Source: Mikania micrantha
Taxonomy: Eukaryota > Streptophyta > Magnoliopsida > Asterales > Asteraceae
DNA: 64,000 nt
Assembly (NCBI GenBank): GCA_009363875.1
Contig: CM018695.1
Location: 13,798,755 to 13,862,754, forward strand
Direction: 5' to 3'
In this document: positions 51,935 to 62,527 of the stretch, piece after piece
Layout: each line of letters begins with the position of its first letter
Numbering within the stretch: the stretch's first letter is position 1
Program-made: the position numbers and the translations under genes
Notes under the pieces: model-generated
Database searches by the model: none
Told to the model about the DNA's origin: nothing
Seen by the model: the letters and a program-made list of their open reading frames with translations, nothing else

Positions 51935-53565
51935 TTACTTGTCATTCATTTCTTCATTCATTTGTTTCATGATGTCATCTTGATCAGCCAGTTTTAATTT
52001 TGAAGATTTAATATTCGAGCTATATTCTTCAAGTTTATAATTATAAAGTTTTTCATTAGCCAGATATTGTTTAACATTATCTTCTAGGTTGATATCATCA
52101 TCAACAAGTGATTGATTGTGCTTAGTAACCAAGTCTAGCTTCGCTACATGAACACAACAGTTTAACCAATTTGGTTTAATATTAAAAGAATTGTGTAATG
52201 AAGAATCAACCTTCTTTTCATTGGCATGTGCCATGAATGCGACATGTGATTCTTCATTCCCTTTAACTTCTTAAGCATATGTAGACCAATCGGTTCCAAA
52301 TTGATCTTCAACTAATAAAGCTTTATCATTGTTTAAAGCAGTAGTCTTTGAGCTTGAAGTACCAACTGAGGGTTCAACAACAACCTTCCTTTGATCAAAT
52401 TTTTCAAATTTACCAGAAGCTTCAAATTGTGCATTTTTCCTAGCAGGATGTTCACATTCTATGGAAAAATGACCCAGATTTCCACAATTGTAACACTTGA
52501 TTTTCTGTTTGGAAAAACCAAGCTTCTTCTTACAATTCCTAGAAAGATCCGGTTTGCCCATTCTCTGTAGGAACCTTCTAGCCCTTCTAGTCAGCATAGC
52601 CATCTACCATTGTATATATATATCTCCTTAAGATCATTCGGATCCATTTGATGCATGTCCTCATTAGTCAGTCCTTGTTAATCATCTAGTACAAGTGAAT
52701 CGTAGGCATTAACAAACTGCATAGAGAAAGTAAGATTTCCTAAGGGATCTTTACATTTATCATGTTTGATCTGTTGGTTGATGTCTTCTCTTTGGGACTT
52801 GTAGAGGTAAAACACACCTCTGTTGTACTATGAACAACACCAGAAACTTCACCATCCTCAGTAAATGATAGTAAAGCAACAGTATGTGAAGTTGGAGATG
52901 AAATAGAAGTTGGCTTCATATTAAGGCATGGATTTTGAGTAGAAATTTTCTTTGTAGCATTCTTCTTTTACATGTCAAGGTCAAAGTATTAAAGATTTGA
53001 AATTAACACATCCAGCTCGGTGGTCTCTGTGTCATTGTTCTCCCATATAATCATTGCATAAGTTTCCCATGAAGAAACAACATCTAGTAATTTATCATTT
53101 GGCTCCTCTAGAGGAACCTCATGATCAATATTGCTTAACTCACTAAGTAGCAGAGTGTATCTAGTAATAAGTTCATCAAATGTCTCATTGTCAAGACACT
53201 TGAAGACTTCAAGCTGCTTTTTAGTTAGAGTCATCTTACTCCTCTTCAACTAGTCACTTCCTTCACATCATTTGGTCAAAGCATCCCATAAAGCATTAGA
53301 TCTTTTATGTGATTTAAAAGACTGAAAAATCTCCTTAGCTAATGCCATTGTCAATAGAGCATAACCTTTTTCTCCAAATCATAGGCCTTCTTCTCTTCTT
53401 CTATTAATCTGTAAACATTTTTGTATATCCCATTAAGTTGAGGTTGCTAATATGCGTCAATTAATGAAATCATCAAACTTGGGTTGGCGACTGAAAGAAA
53501 AGATTCAAATCAGAAACTCCAGGAGGAATACTCACTTAAAGAAACGAGCTTTGGGGGTTTTTTCA
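51935..53565 (-). pseudogene. Element E gag
   Basis: Minus strand, from about 53565: KPPKLVSLSEYSSWSF (gag N-terminus). After several stops, 53249-52989 reads KQLEVFKCLDNETFDELITR and SELSNIDHEVPLEE, the UBN2-type gag core. 52603-52271 holds the knuckle CYNCGNLGHFSIEC (about 52455-52500) preceded by a basic RRARRFLQRMGK-like text. 52234-51935 is a likely coiled coil (NQSLVDDDINLEDNVKQYLA, YLANEKLYNYKLEEYSS). Such an extended gag with a coiled coil after the knuckle occurs in several large copia lineages. It is broken in at least five places. Confidence 0.75.
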
Positions 53566-54025
53566 TTGTTCAAGCCTCATTACTTAACAATGCTAACAAT
53601 GATGAAATATTTTCCATTGGGCAAGCTTTGAATAATATCTATCAAACATAGAAAATATTCAAACTTTTCTTCTTTCGATACTAATAGTATCCATGAGTAG
53701 TATCGATACTAACAATATCGATGGTCAGAGTATCATTACAGATAGTATCGATGAATTCCAAATAACTTCAATACTAATAGTGTCGATGTGCAACAGATTC
53801 AAACAAATTGAGTATCGAAAAAACTACTTTTGTCGGCACTAATTAGTTTAATTGATCGAATTTCACTTTTGGCAAGTTTTTGAGTTTCTCAGTTTTCCTT
53901 CAGATGTCTTTAACCAAAATAATCCATTATGATCGATCAAAGTTGAGAAATTTGATGTAAATTCACAAGAAAAACCGTTGAGACACTTGAAAATCACTCA
54001 AATTGATATCACAACCGATCAAAAT

Positions 54026-54038
54026 AGCTCCGATATCA
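54026..54038 (-). other. Element E primer-binding-site-like sequence
   Basis: The minus strand reads TGATATCGGAGCT just after the LTR end, a two-change variant of TGGTATCAGAGCT. Position and orientation fit element E. Confidence 0.6.
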
Positions 54039-54040
54039 CT

Positions 54041-54345
54041 TGTAGGTCCTGTGAATTGTTAAGGATCTAATGATATCAAACTAACTAAAGCACATCGTGC
54101 GGAATCCGATTTACTTGATATGAGTGATGAATGAAAAAAATATATATATATAATGAATATCAACACAATTGAATTCATTTTAAGTAATCTTGTTGTATAT
54201 TGAAATTATTCAAGTATAAGAATTAGAGAGAAGTTCAGAGAAATCAAATGTGTCAAATACAAAATTATGTCAAGCTCCCATCTAAGTTCTGCACAAAGAT
54301 ATTAATAGACTAAGTTCAATATCATCGATACTTCCATAGATATTG
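54041..54345 (-). repeat. Element E 5' LTR, partial
   Basis: On + it starts TGTAGGTCCTGTG, a normal LTR terminus next to the primer site, and runs about 305 bp to the LTR of element F. The other end is lost or lies beyond F. ATCGATA words, frequent in the leader (about 53690-53790), recur near 54323-54340. Confidence 0.55.
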
Positions 54346-54536
54346 TGTGGAGCCCCGACTCTCGAGATACACCACTAATGGATTTGTACGAGCTTACATG
54401 GAATTACAGAGAATTACATCGGAATATAATAAACATTATCAACCACAGAAAGTTTCAGATTACATATTAACATAACAGTATTACATCGAGATCCATTCCA
54501 GCTCCAAACTTTTAGATATATGTGTGTATATATATA

Positions 54537-54724
54537 GGGACTTATTCTATTAAGAATGACTAAATACGAAGGAACCAAAGGAACTAATTTTAAACCACAT
54601 GTTTTTAGGGGTATAAAAGTAATTTTCCTTGAAAGTAGCAGAAGTTACTATTATACCCTTTAAACTTGTGGCTTGAAATGGTTCCTTTAGTTCTCAAGTT
54701 TCAATAGTTCTCATTTGAACATCC

Positions 54725-54727
<3 letters not shown>
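54537..54727. mobile_element. 191 bp MITE inserted in a (TA)n tract of LTR F
   Basis: The left end is GGGACTTATTCTATTAAG and the right end CATTTGAACATCCCCC. The halves pair imperfectly (AAAGGAACTAATTTTAAACC against GGCTTGAAATGGTTCCTTT; GGGTATAA words are mirrored). TA repeats lie on both sides. The same site in the other LTR (about 62494-62525) is an uninterrupted (TA)n, so this is an insertion with a visible empty site. It is non-coding. Confidence 0.85.
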
Positions 54728-54760
<33 letters not shown>

Positions 54761-55519
54761 GTTCCAATACACAATATCAATTCAGGATTTATGGATTTGT
54801 GGAGATGGTTTTCTAACAAGTTGTCTCCCCCAAATCTACCACCAGCCTAGGCCTTAGCTTTTCCCTTGTCATTTCCCTTAGAAGAGATACCTAGCACATA
54901 ACCCAAAATAAATTTTCAGTTTACACTAGTGAGCTCTAAAATTTTCATTAAGTATTCATCATAGTTTTCATAATTGTTAGAATACAATTGATAGTTCAAC
55001 GATTCTTATTTGAGAACCCATAATTATTCAACTCAATGAACTACAGTCATACTCTTAAAACTCCAATAGAATTAGTTAACTAAAGAAAACAAATTAAACA
55101 AGTCATTGTCTTAATTCGGGTCACGTTCACCCTTTGCAAGCCGGTCGTCACCAGCCCCTACAGCCAATTGATCAATCAACCCCTCTAAATCGACACACAT
55201 GCTAGGGCTATCTCTCCCCGAGATATATGTGAAATCTCAACACTATGAGACCGACAGTATATACCTTCGTTAATCTATTGCAGAGTTCAAAACATCAATG
55301 AAAATAATTTTTTCACAACTTAATACCATAATAAGTATAATGAGTATATGCCAGCTCAAAGTATATTAAAAAAATAGAGCAATGTAGAACTCACCTGGTT
55401 GTTTTCTCAATATACTCCTTCGTAAGTAGATTACCAGGCTTCAATTTCCTATACACATGTATTCGTTCGTACTTTATTAGTTTCTCTGACACTAGTATCA
55501 ATTACAATTCATCCTTTTC

Positions 55520-55970
55520 TTATTTACGAATAGATGTTATTCGTAAATAAGTTTGGCATAAGTTTACCAAGGTTGGTTTTATTCGCAATTACACCAAGTT
55601 TAGTTTAAACAGTCACAATCATTTGTGTGTTCCTCATTCGTAAATAAACCTGGTGTAAATTGCTCATTTGCACTCATCTGTATTTGCTCGTTCGCAAATA
55701 TACTTGGTATGAATTGCTAATTCGCAACCACCTCTATTTGCTCGTTTGCAAATTTACTTGGTGTAGATTACCTATTCGTAATCACCTGTCTGTTCGCAAA
55801 CATACCAAGTAAAGACTCGCTCATTCGCAATTATTTAATTTGTTCATTCACAAATGTTCTAAGTATATATTTCTTGTTCGCAAATATCCTAAATATAGAT
55901 TACTCATTCGAAATCATCTATGCTCATTCGCAATTATACTAAGTATAGTTACTCATTCGCAATTGTCTGT
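55520..55970. repeat. CATTCGCAA word field in LTR F
   Basis: Alternating CTCATTCGCAAT and TTCGCAAATATACTTGG-like words, roughly every 20-30 bp. The partner field lies at 63240-63650 in the 5' LTR. Confidence 0.6.
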
Positions 55971-57312
55971 TTTTTTAACTTATACTTGTTTAATTTAATA
56001 GTACTCTCTTTAATTTTTTTTCATAGTGTACTTGTGCTGTTAAATTCATTTCTTATAATTAATTATGCCTAATTGTCTTCCTTTATGTCATTATTTACAA
56101 ATTTATCCATTTTCCTTTTTCCCTCTTTGCAAACTTTACAATTAATTATATAATATTATTTAACAAAATTCCTTTCTTTGTTTCATCACAATTCATACAT
56201 TTAAATTAGATAATTTTCCGAATGTTCTTTTGAAATACATTACATCATTTTCCCCAAATCTTGCATCTCTGTTCATTTTTGGTTTTCTCTTCCAATTCAT
56301 ACTCTTCTTTGAAATTTCCTAAATTATAACTGTGGGCATACTGTTTATCCTTTTTCCCCCTTGTCCAACAGTGAAGCCCAAATTTTGTTTTATCTCCCTC
56401 TCTATTGCTCCACCATCCCATCAACTCGAAAGAAGGATTAGAAACAGAGTTGATAGAACGTTATCTTCCATTTTCCATCACAAAATTCTTCGTTTATCGA
56501 AGTTTATCCAATCAATTATAAATCCTAACTCCTCACATTCATAAATTAGTGAGGGAGTTAGATCTAGGAGAAGAAATGTGACATGCAATAGTAAACCATC
56601 AGCCCGATTTGTCCAAACTCGATGCAAAGACCAGGAAATGGCGTGATCCTACATCTAGTGGAGATATCAATGTTCTACCTTACTAGGACAAGGATCCTAG
56701 TAGCATAGGTAGAGACGTTAACATGCAACAGTAATTCCTCTTGATTGGAGGAGAGTGGAGCTCCGGCGTAGCTCCCATAACTTGAAGAAAACAAGGTATT
56801 TCAACTTATATTTTCGTTGGAGAAGAAAGAGAGGAAAATTTTCTATTTCTAGGAAAATGGTTGGATAGAAATGAATGGTTAGGAAGGTGACTCCCCTTTT
56901 TATACTATTTTTAGGAAAATTCGAGGCGGATCTAGCTGTTGCCTTGTGTTTGTACTTTTACCCAATTTAGGAAGTTACTTTATTTACCATTTTAGCTCAA
57001 ACCTTATCTCTTTCACTATTTCCTCATTTATCAATGTTTACCTACCCTCTTTTTTATACTTCTTTAATTTAAAATCTATCACGTGCACAAAAATACTACT
57101 ATTTATATGAGTAGTTTATAGATGTCCTATCTGCATTACTAATTTATTCACTATCTGGCATTTGTTTTAATACATATTTTTAGGGTACACTACAGTATTC
57201 ACTGTTTAATAAACGACCAAATATGAATTTATAAAATTATCCAAATATATGAAATTCAATTATTTTTTGTTATATCATGATTACTATCTTTGGCAAGTCT
57301 ACGGATGTGACG

Positions 57313-57584
57313 ATTCTGCCAGCCTTAAAATAGTTTTGTCCCTGAAACTTATTAGGTACCAAAAAATTGTGGATATTGTGTCCGCATTTCCTCTTCAGCA
57401 TCCCATGTAGCGTCTACTCTTTTTGCACGTCTCCATTGAACTTTCACAAGCTTGATTAGTTTATTTCTATGTTTTCTCTTTTTGTAATCCAGAATTCGAG
57501 TCGGTTGTTCAACTTAGTTCAAATTCTCGTCAACCACGATTTCTTGTACTGGAACATATCGTGTCTCATCATATAAACATTTTC
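57313..57584 (-). pseudogene. Element F polypurine region and chromodomain-like tail
   Basis: The minus strand reads KLVKVQWRRAKRVDATWDAE, then EEMRTQYPQFFG, a chromodomain-like C-terminus (about 57350-57490). It is followed by GTTTCAGGGACAAAAC and a damaged purine tract TTTTAAGGCTGGCAGAA before the LTR. The family tract is richer in G, so this one has mutated. Confidence 0.75.
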
Positions 57585-57941
57585 TCAAACAAGATACGTG
57601 AAAAATAGTATTATCCCTCTCATGATTTCAGGTAGCTCCAGTCGGTATGCAGTTTCTCCAACACTCGTGAGTATTGTAAATGGTCTTATGTATCTGGGAC
57701 TCAACTTACCTCTCTTCCTAAATTGAATAAGTCCCTTCCATGGTGACACTTTCAATAACACCTTATCGCCTACCTTAAATTCAATAGGACTTATTCTTTT
57801 ATTAAAACAAGTCTTCAGTCGATCTTGAGCTGCCTTCATTCTTGCTTTTATCTGTTCTAGCTTACGCTTAGTGACAGTTACTATATCCAGATCTCCTAAC
57901 TCTCTTTGAACCACATACCCCAACACACTGGCAATCGACAT
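57585..57941 (-). pseudogene. Element F integrase C-terminus
   Basis: Open on the minus strand. It has QIKARMKAAQDRLKTCFNKR, EFKVGDKVLLKVSPWKGLIQ, GKLSPRYIRPFTILTSVGET and YRLELPE, the integrase C-terminal fold (GPY/F-like) just before the chromodomain. The expected YADKRRRPIEF stretch is altered to FNKRISPIEF. The frame is lost at both ends. Confidence 0.82.
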
Positions 57942-58430
57942 GCTCGCAACATATTTTCTAAAGTTTGTATTGTTATGGTGGAGTGGTAACTAATATCATA
58001 TGAAAATTCTGCCAATGGTAAATGTTTATCCCAACTCTCTTCAAAATATACTACACATGCTCGCAACATATTTTCTAAAGTTCGTCCATCCGTTTAAGGA
58101 TGATAAGCAATACTGAAAAGAAGCTTTTTTTCCATTCGCTTGTGGAATTTCTTCCAAAATATAGAGGTGAATGCAGTATCCTGATCTGACACAATAGATA
58201 TAGGCATTCCATGTCTTGACACAATCCCTTTTGCAAAAAGTTCCGGCAACTTCTCGGATGTGAATGATTACCTAATTGGAATAAAATGTGCACTCTCTGT
58301 TAACCAATCCACAATCACCCATATAGTATCATAACCTAGAGTTATTCTAGGAAGTTTTGTAATAAAGTCCATTGTCAATTGTTCCCACTTCTATTCTGGT
58401 ATTCTTAATGGCTGCGTGAAACCGTAAGGT
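57942..58430 (-). pseudogene. Element F integrase catalytic core, degraded
   Basis: Readable words on the minus strand: MDFITKLPRITLGYDTIWVI near 58380-58310 (first Asp), CLDMECLYLLCQIRILHSPL-type shifted text where the second Asp region should be (58200-58130), and a damaged TDGRT word near 58085. A short duplicated phrase (ATGCTCGCAACATATTTTCTAAAGTT) appears at 57940-57965 and 58054-58080. The Glu motif is not clear. Confidence 0.65.
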
Positions 58431-58432
58431 CT

Positions 58433-58657
58433 TTAATGTTCTGTTTTCACTTGCGCAACAATTAAACATTTACTAAGATATTGCATGACATTAAATTTCA
58501 TTCCAGACCACCAATAATTCCTCCTTAAATCTTGGTACATTTTCGTTGCTCCAGGATGGATTGAGTACTTAGATTTGTGCGCATCATCCATTATCTTTTG
58601 CTTGATATCACCCATTTTTGGTATCCAGATCCTTCCTAATAAAGTTCTAATTCCCAA
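58433..58657 (-). pseudogene. Element F integrase zinc-binding region
   Basis: The minus-strand open frame has RIWIPKMGDIKQKIMDDAHK, SKYSIHPGATKMYQDLRRNY and KFNVMQYLSKCLIVAQVKTE. The His pair is present. The Cys pair is C-L-I-V, where the family has C-L-T-C, so the second zinc Cys is lost. Confidence 0.82.
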
Positions 58658-58697
58658 CTCATTATCAATGAAATTATGACTTTGCCCAAAGATACAT

Positions 58698-59120
58698 TCA
58701 GTGTTGATGTTCTTCTTTTAATGCTTCTTGTTGAATTTCCTTGATTTGCTCTAACACTGTCGTAGTTACTATCAAGGCATAAGATTTTACTTGCATGGGT
58801 GTGTATTCATTTTTCCTTGTCAAAGCATCTACCACCACATTAGCTTTATCGCAATGGTATTGTATTTCACAGTGATGATCCTTGATATGTTCCAACCATC
58901 TACATTGTCGTATTTTTAATTCCTTTCGTTCAATGAAATACTTCAAATTTTTATGATCCGTATATATGGTGCATTTGGACCCATACAAGTAATGTCGTCA
59001 TATTTTCTGTGCAAAGACCATAGCTGCCAACTCTAAATTGTGTGTCAAATAGTTTTTCACATGATTCTTCAGTTGTCGCGATGCATAAGCAATCACCTTC
59101 CCATACTGCATTAATATTTA
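58698..59120 (-). pseudogene. Element F RNase H
   Basis: 58698-58988 reads MYGSKCTIYTDHKNLKYFIE, RQCRWLEHIKDHHCEIQYHC, KANVVVDALTRKNEY: the second half of RNase H with its late Asp residues. The first half (58990-59120), with the first Asp and Glu, survives only in shifted scraps (NINAVWEGD-like, CLCIATTEES-like), so the active site is incomplete. Confidence 0.8.
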
Positions 59121-59960
59121 TTACCATGTCTTCTGTATTGTCTAGTAACCCCAACACTGGAACCTGTGTTAACCTCTTTTTCAATTCTTCAAAAGGTTTT
59201 TGTTGTGCATCACCCCAGATGAACTTCTCCTCTTTCTTGGTTAACTTGGTCAAAGCTGATGCTATTATTGAAAAATCCCGTATGAATCTTCGGTAACAAC
59301 CAACCAATTCTAAGAAACTCCTTACATCAGTACGTGTCTTAGGATTAACCCAGTTAACTACTGTTTCAATCATTGTTGGATCCACATTTATTCCTTCTGC
59401 ATTCACCACGTGCCCAAGAAATTGTACCTCTCATAAACAAAATTCACATTTGGAAAATTTAGCGTAAAACTTTTTTTTTTAAGTTTTCAAATATTTCATT
59501 CAAACGACATGCATGATCTCATTCATTCTTTGAATAGATTAATATTTCATCAACGAACACAATTACCGAACTATCCAACATAGGTTGACAAATTCTATTC
59601 ATTAAATCCATGAAATCCGCAGGTGCATTAGATAATCCAAATGACATCACCAAAAATTCGTAAGGGCCATATCGGGTGCAAAAAGTTATCTTTGAGATAT
59701 CCACCACTCTTACCTTTATTTGATGATATCCAGATCTCAAATCAATTTTTTGAGAACCAACTTGCCCCATGCAATTAGTCAAACAAATCATCAATCCTAG
59801 GTAATGGGTATCTAATTTTTATTGTCAGCTTATTCAACTCTCGATAATCAATGCACATGCGAATGCTACCATCCTTCTTTTTCACGAATAGAACTGGAGC
59901 ACCCCATGGCGAAATATTGGATCAGATAAGGTGCTCTTTCTTTTCTTAGTGAGCCAATTA
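59121..59960 (-). pseudogene. Element F reverse transcriptase
   Basis: 59519-59794 reads KIDLRSGYHQIKVRVVDISK, FCTRYGPYEFLVMSFGLSNA and VIVFVDEILIYSKNE. The catalytic box is F-V-D-E (about 59546-59557), the second Asp replaced by Glu. 59121-59409 gives MVNAEGINVDPTMIETVVNW and FLELVGCYRRFIRDFSIIAS (thumb). Upstream (59800-59950), GAPVLFVKKKDGSIRMCIDY and NRYPLPRIDDLFD-like text is present with stops. A T-run at 59469-59480 marks one frameshift. Confidence 0.85.
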
Positions 59961-60746
59961 ATAAGGTGCTTTTGCAATTGGTTGATCTTCTGGTACTAAA
60001 TCTATTCGGAATTCCTCTCCTCGATCAGGAGGTAATCCCGGAAGATCCTTTGGAAACACCACCAGGCATTGACATACTACTGGTACATCAGATAACTCTT
60101 TCTCTTTGATGTTAGTATCAATCACATATTCCAGAAAAGAGTTGCAACCATCTGAAATGTGCTTTTGTGTCTTGATCATATTTATCATTTTAACTTTATC
60201 ATTATGACGCTCTCCCTGAATTTCAATTATCTTACCATAACTTGTTTGTAGGTGTACTACCTTGTCTTTGCATACTATTTCTGCATTATTTTTAGGCAAC
60301 CAATGCATACCTAGAACTACATCAAACCCACCAAGCCACATAGGATTTAATTTAACACTTATTCTTTGCCCATCCAAATCTATAAGGCAACCATCCACAA
60401 ATCCCGATATTTTAGAAATCTTTCCTATAGTAGTTTCTACCTCCAAAGGTTTTAAAGGTATCTATGGCTTATTAAAAAATTTAAGTAATGCATGCAAACC
60501 AAAACTCTTACTAGCACCAGGATCAAATGACAAGTTAGCGGGTACATGATTTATAAGAAACACACCTAATACAACTTCTTCATTTCTTCTGGCTTCCTTT
60601 GCAGATATGGTAAAAGCTCTAGCCTTAGCTCCCTCTATTTTCCTCCCTTCATTCTTCCTTGGTTTTGGGCAACCAACTATGCGATGATGGGTATCTCTAC
60701 AATTGTAACGTCCCACTAATTTGACATCAGTATAGTTAGGACCCAT
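59958..60746 (-). pseudogene. Element F protease and linker
   Basis: 60462-60746 ends with VVLGVFLINHVPANLSFDPG followed by ASKSF. The retropepsin D-T/S-G-A site is changed to D-P-G-A. After a stop, 59958-60446 has TIGKISKISGFVDGCLIDLD, FDVVLGMHWLPKNNAEIVCK, the GMDWL-like flap as GMHWL, and VFPKDLPGLPPDRGEEFRID leading into RT. The protease matures Gag-Pol. Here its active site and flap are both altered. Confidence 0.8.
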
Positions 60747-61865
60747 ATGACCAGGCTTCCCACCTCTAAAACATGTTAAGGAATTGGAGCTATCCTCTTG
60801 TCATCTGCTTCTATGGGACTTGTGACATCTTCTACATTTATTGTTGTTACCACGAAATTTCTTCTTGACAACAGTTCCCTCTATTTTAATATCATCATTA
60901 GCTTCAAAATTCTTTCTTTTCTCCCCTGGAGATTTCCCTCCTCCATATTCTTCAATAAACAATATTCGGCTAACATCCACTACTACTCTAAAACTCTTTG
61001 GGACCATAGCTTTCAACGATTTTCGTATTTCAGATGGTAATCCCTAAACATATCTTTTTAGCCTTCTTCTATGTTTACCAACTGGAGTAACAATCTGGCC
61101 ATTTAATTAAATCGCGAGGTTTATTCTTCGTGAGTCTTTCCTATAGCAATAAGTTTCAAGAGAGTGGTTTCCATACTATCCAACTCACTTTGTGGACCAA
61201 AATTCACCAGAACTACTCTCCTCATTTCGTTCCATCATATGTTGTCTATTCCATTCCTCCCAAGTGACTGCTTAACGGTATCCTACCAGAACATAGCTTT
61301 CGATACAAATGAGTTAGCAGGAAACCTCACTTCTTGTCTGGTTCCACACCCACTTATATTAATAACAACTTCCATCTCATTCACCCATTGGAAAGTACCA
61401 ATCGCATCCTTTTTACCACCGAAGGCCGGGCGACTACATCCCTTAAAAGCTTTGTAGTGACATCGATTACGCCTCCTCCTAGGTTGTTCCTCTTCCACCT
61501 CAGGTCCATCTTCTTCTACATCATTCTTCTCTTGCTCTTCCTCATTTTCATTATTCTCCTCATTTTCATTGTGATCTTCTTCTTCATTATTATCTCCCTC
61601 CTCGTTCTATGGGTTTTCATCTCCTCCTCCACTCCAACTTCTCCTTCATGATTCACTCTCAACTGTCATCTAACATGTTTAGTGGCAACATCTACTATTG
61701 TGGACATGACCATCTTAAATGCGATGTTGAATTACGAAGAGATCATGTCCTTAAGTTGGGCTTTAGTGAGTTCTCATATTTCAGTATTTTGTCCTATTTT
61801 TTTGGACGTGCTACCTAATTTCTTTTTACCCTTTCCTCGACCTCTACCAGCAATTGCTTTGTTTT
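60747..61865 (-). pseudogene. Element F gag
   Basis: From about 61865 down the minus strand gives a basic AIAGRGRGKGKKKLGS, LTKAQLKDMISS, a very acidic tract (61500-61620, NEEEDHNENEENNENEEEQE-like), then 61283-61498 RRRRNRCHYKAFKGCSRPAF and IGTFQWVNEMEVVI (start of the gag core). The core is full of stops to 61020. 60801-61016 is Lys-rich with a damaged knuckle CRRCHKSHRSR. A second damaged knuckle C-F-R-G-GKPGHMG lies near 60760. No zinc knuckle is intact. Confidence 0.72.
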
Positions 61866-62313
61866 GACTGTTACATTGTTATTACAAAAGTGTTAATCAA
61901 AAAGCCTTAATAACATGTCCAATAAATAACTACAGGGCCCTTTTTGTACTTATTTCTTTTTCATATTATTAAAATATCATGTTAAACACTTTGTGACTTT
62001 CCCTTCAATCGAAATACACAACAATTCGAGTTACCATTAATTGAAAGGTCATAAGCCTTAGTAATTAGATTTAAAATTCATGGTTCTATAGTAGCTAGTT
62101 GTAGAATCCTATTTTTATACCTAATTTTTTAGTCTTATATCTTCCCTTACTGGTTTGAATGCTTTGTTAAAGTTTATGAAAAGGCTAAGGTGTGAATTGA
62201 TTTCTGTACTGGGTCTTTAGGTTTAGTTTGGAATTGTTATGCTAATCCCATTTGGTTGAGTCCTGCTTTAAGTTTAAGAAATTCCTAAACTGCTTATTTC
62301 TCTTAAACCATGG
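61866..62313 (-). other. Element F untranslated leader
   Basis: About 450 bp between the primer site and gag with no supported ORF. It is AT-rich, as is usual for this region. Confidence 0.5.
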
Positions 62314-62327
62314 ACTCTGATACCAAC
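62314..62327 (-). other. Element F primer binding site
   Basis: The minus strand reads TTGGTATCAGAGTCC, one or two bases after the LTR end. It is complementary to initiator-methionine tRNA. Confidence 0.85.
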
Positions 62328-62328
62328 T

Positions 62329-62492
62329 TGTGGCACCCCCAACTACCGAGATACACCACTAATGGATTTATACAAGCTTTCATGCAATTACAGAGAATTA
62401 CAGTATAATATAATAAACATTATCAACCACCAAAAGTTTCAGATTACATATGAACATAACAATATTACATCGAGATTCATTCCAATTCCAAA

Positions 62493-62527
<35 letters not shown>

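Larger units (their letters stand above)
50505..54345 (-). mobile_element. Element E: degraded composite Ty1/copia, minus strand
   Basis: From high to low coordinates: LTR piece (54345-54041), primer-site-like text (54038-54026), leader, a long gag with a CCHC knuckle and coiled coil (53565-51935), a protease-like fragment, a second and different gag with its own knuckle (51580-51160), pre-integrase text (50965-50760) and an RT N-terminal piece (50699-50510). Integrase core, most of RT and RNase H are missing. Two kinds of gag in one unit mean that pieces of two copia families have been joined. Confidence 0.7.
54346..57312 (-). repeat. Element F 3' LTR (~3.0 kb including a MITE)
   Basis: On + it starts TGTGGAGCCCCGA and ends GGATGTGACG just before the purine tract. 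The first 200 bp and 54750-56330 align with 62329-64000. It includes the 191 bp MITE (54537-54727) and a field of CATTCGCAA / TTCGCAAATATAC words (about 55520-55970). The last base of the expected CA end is altered. Confidence 0.85.
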
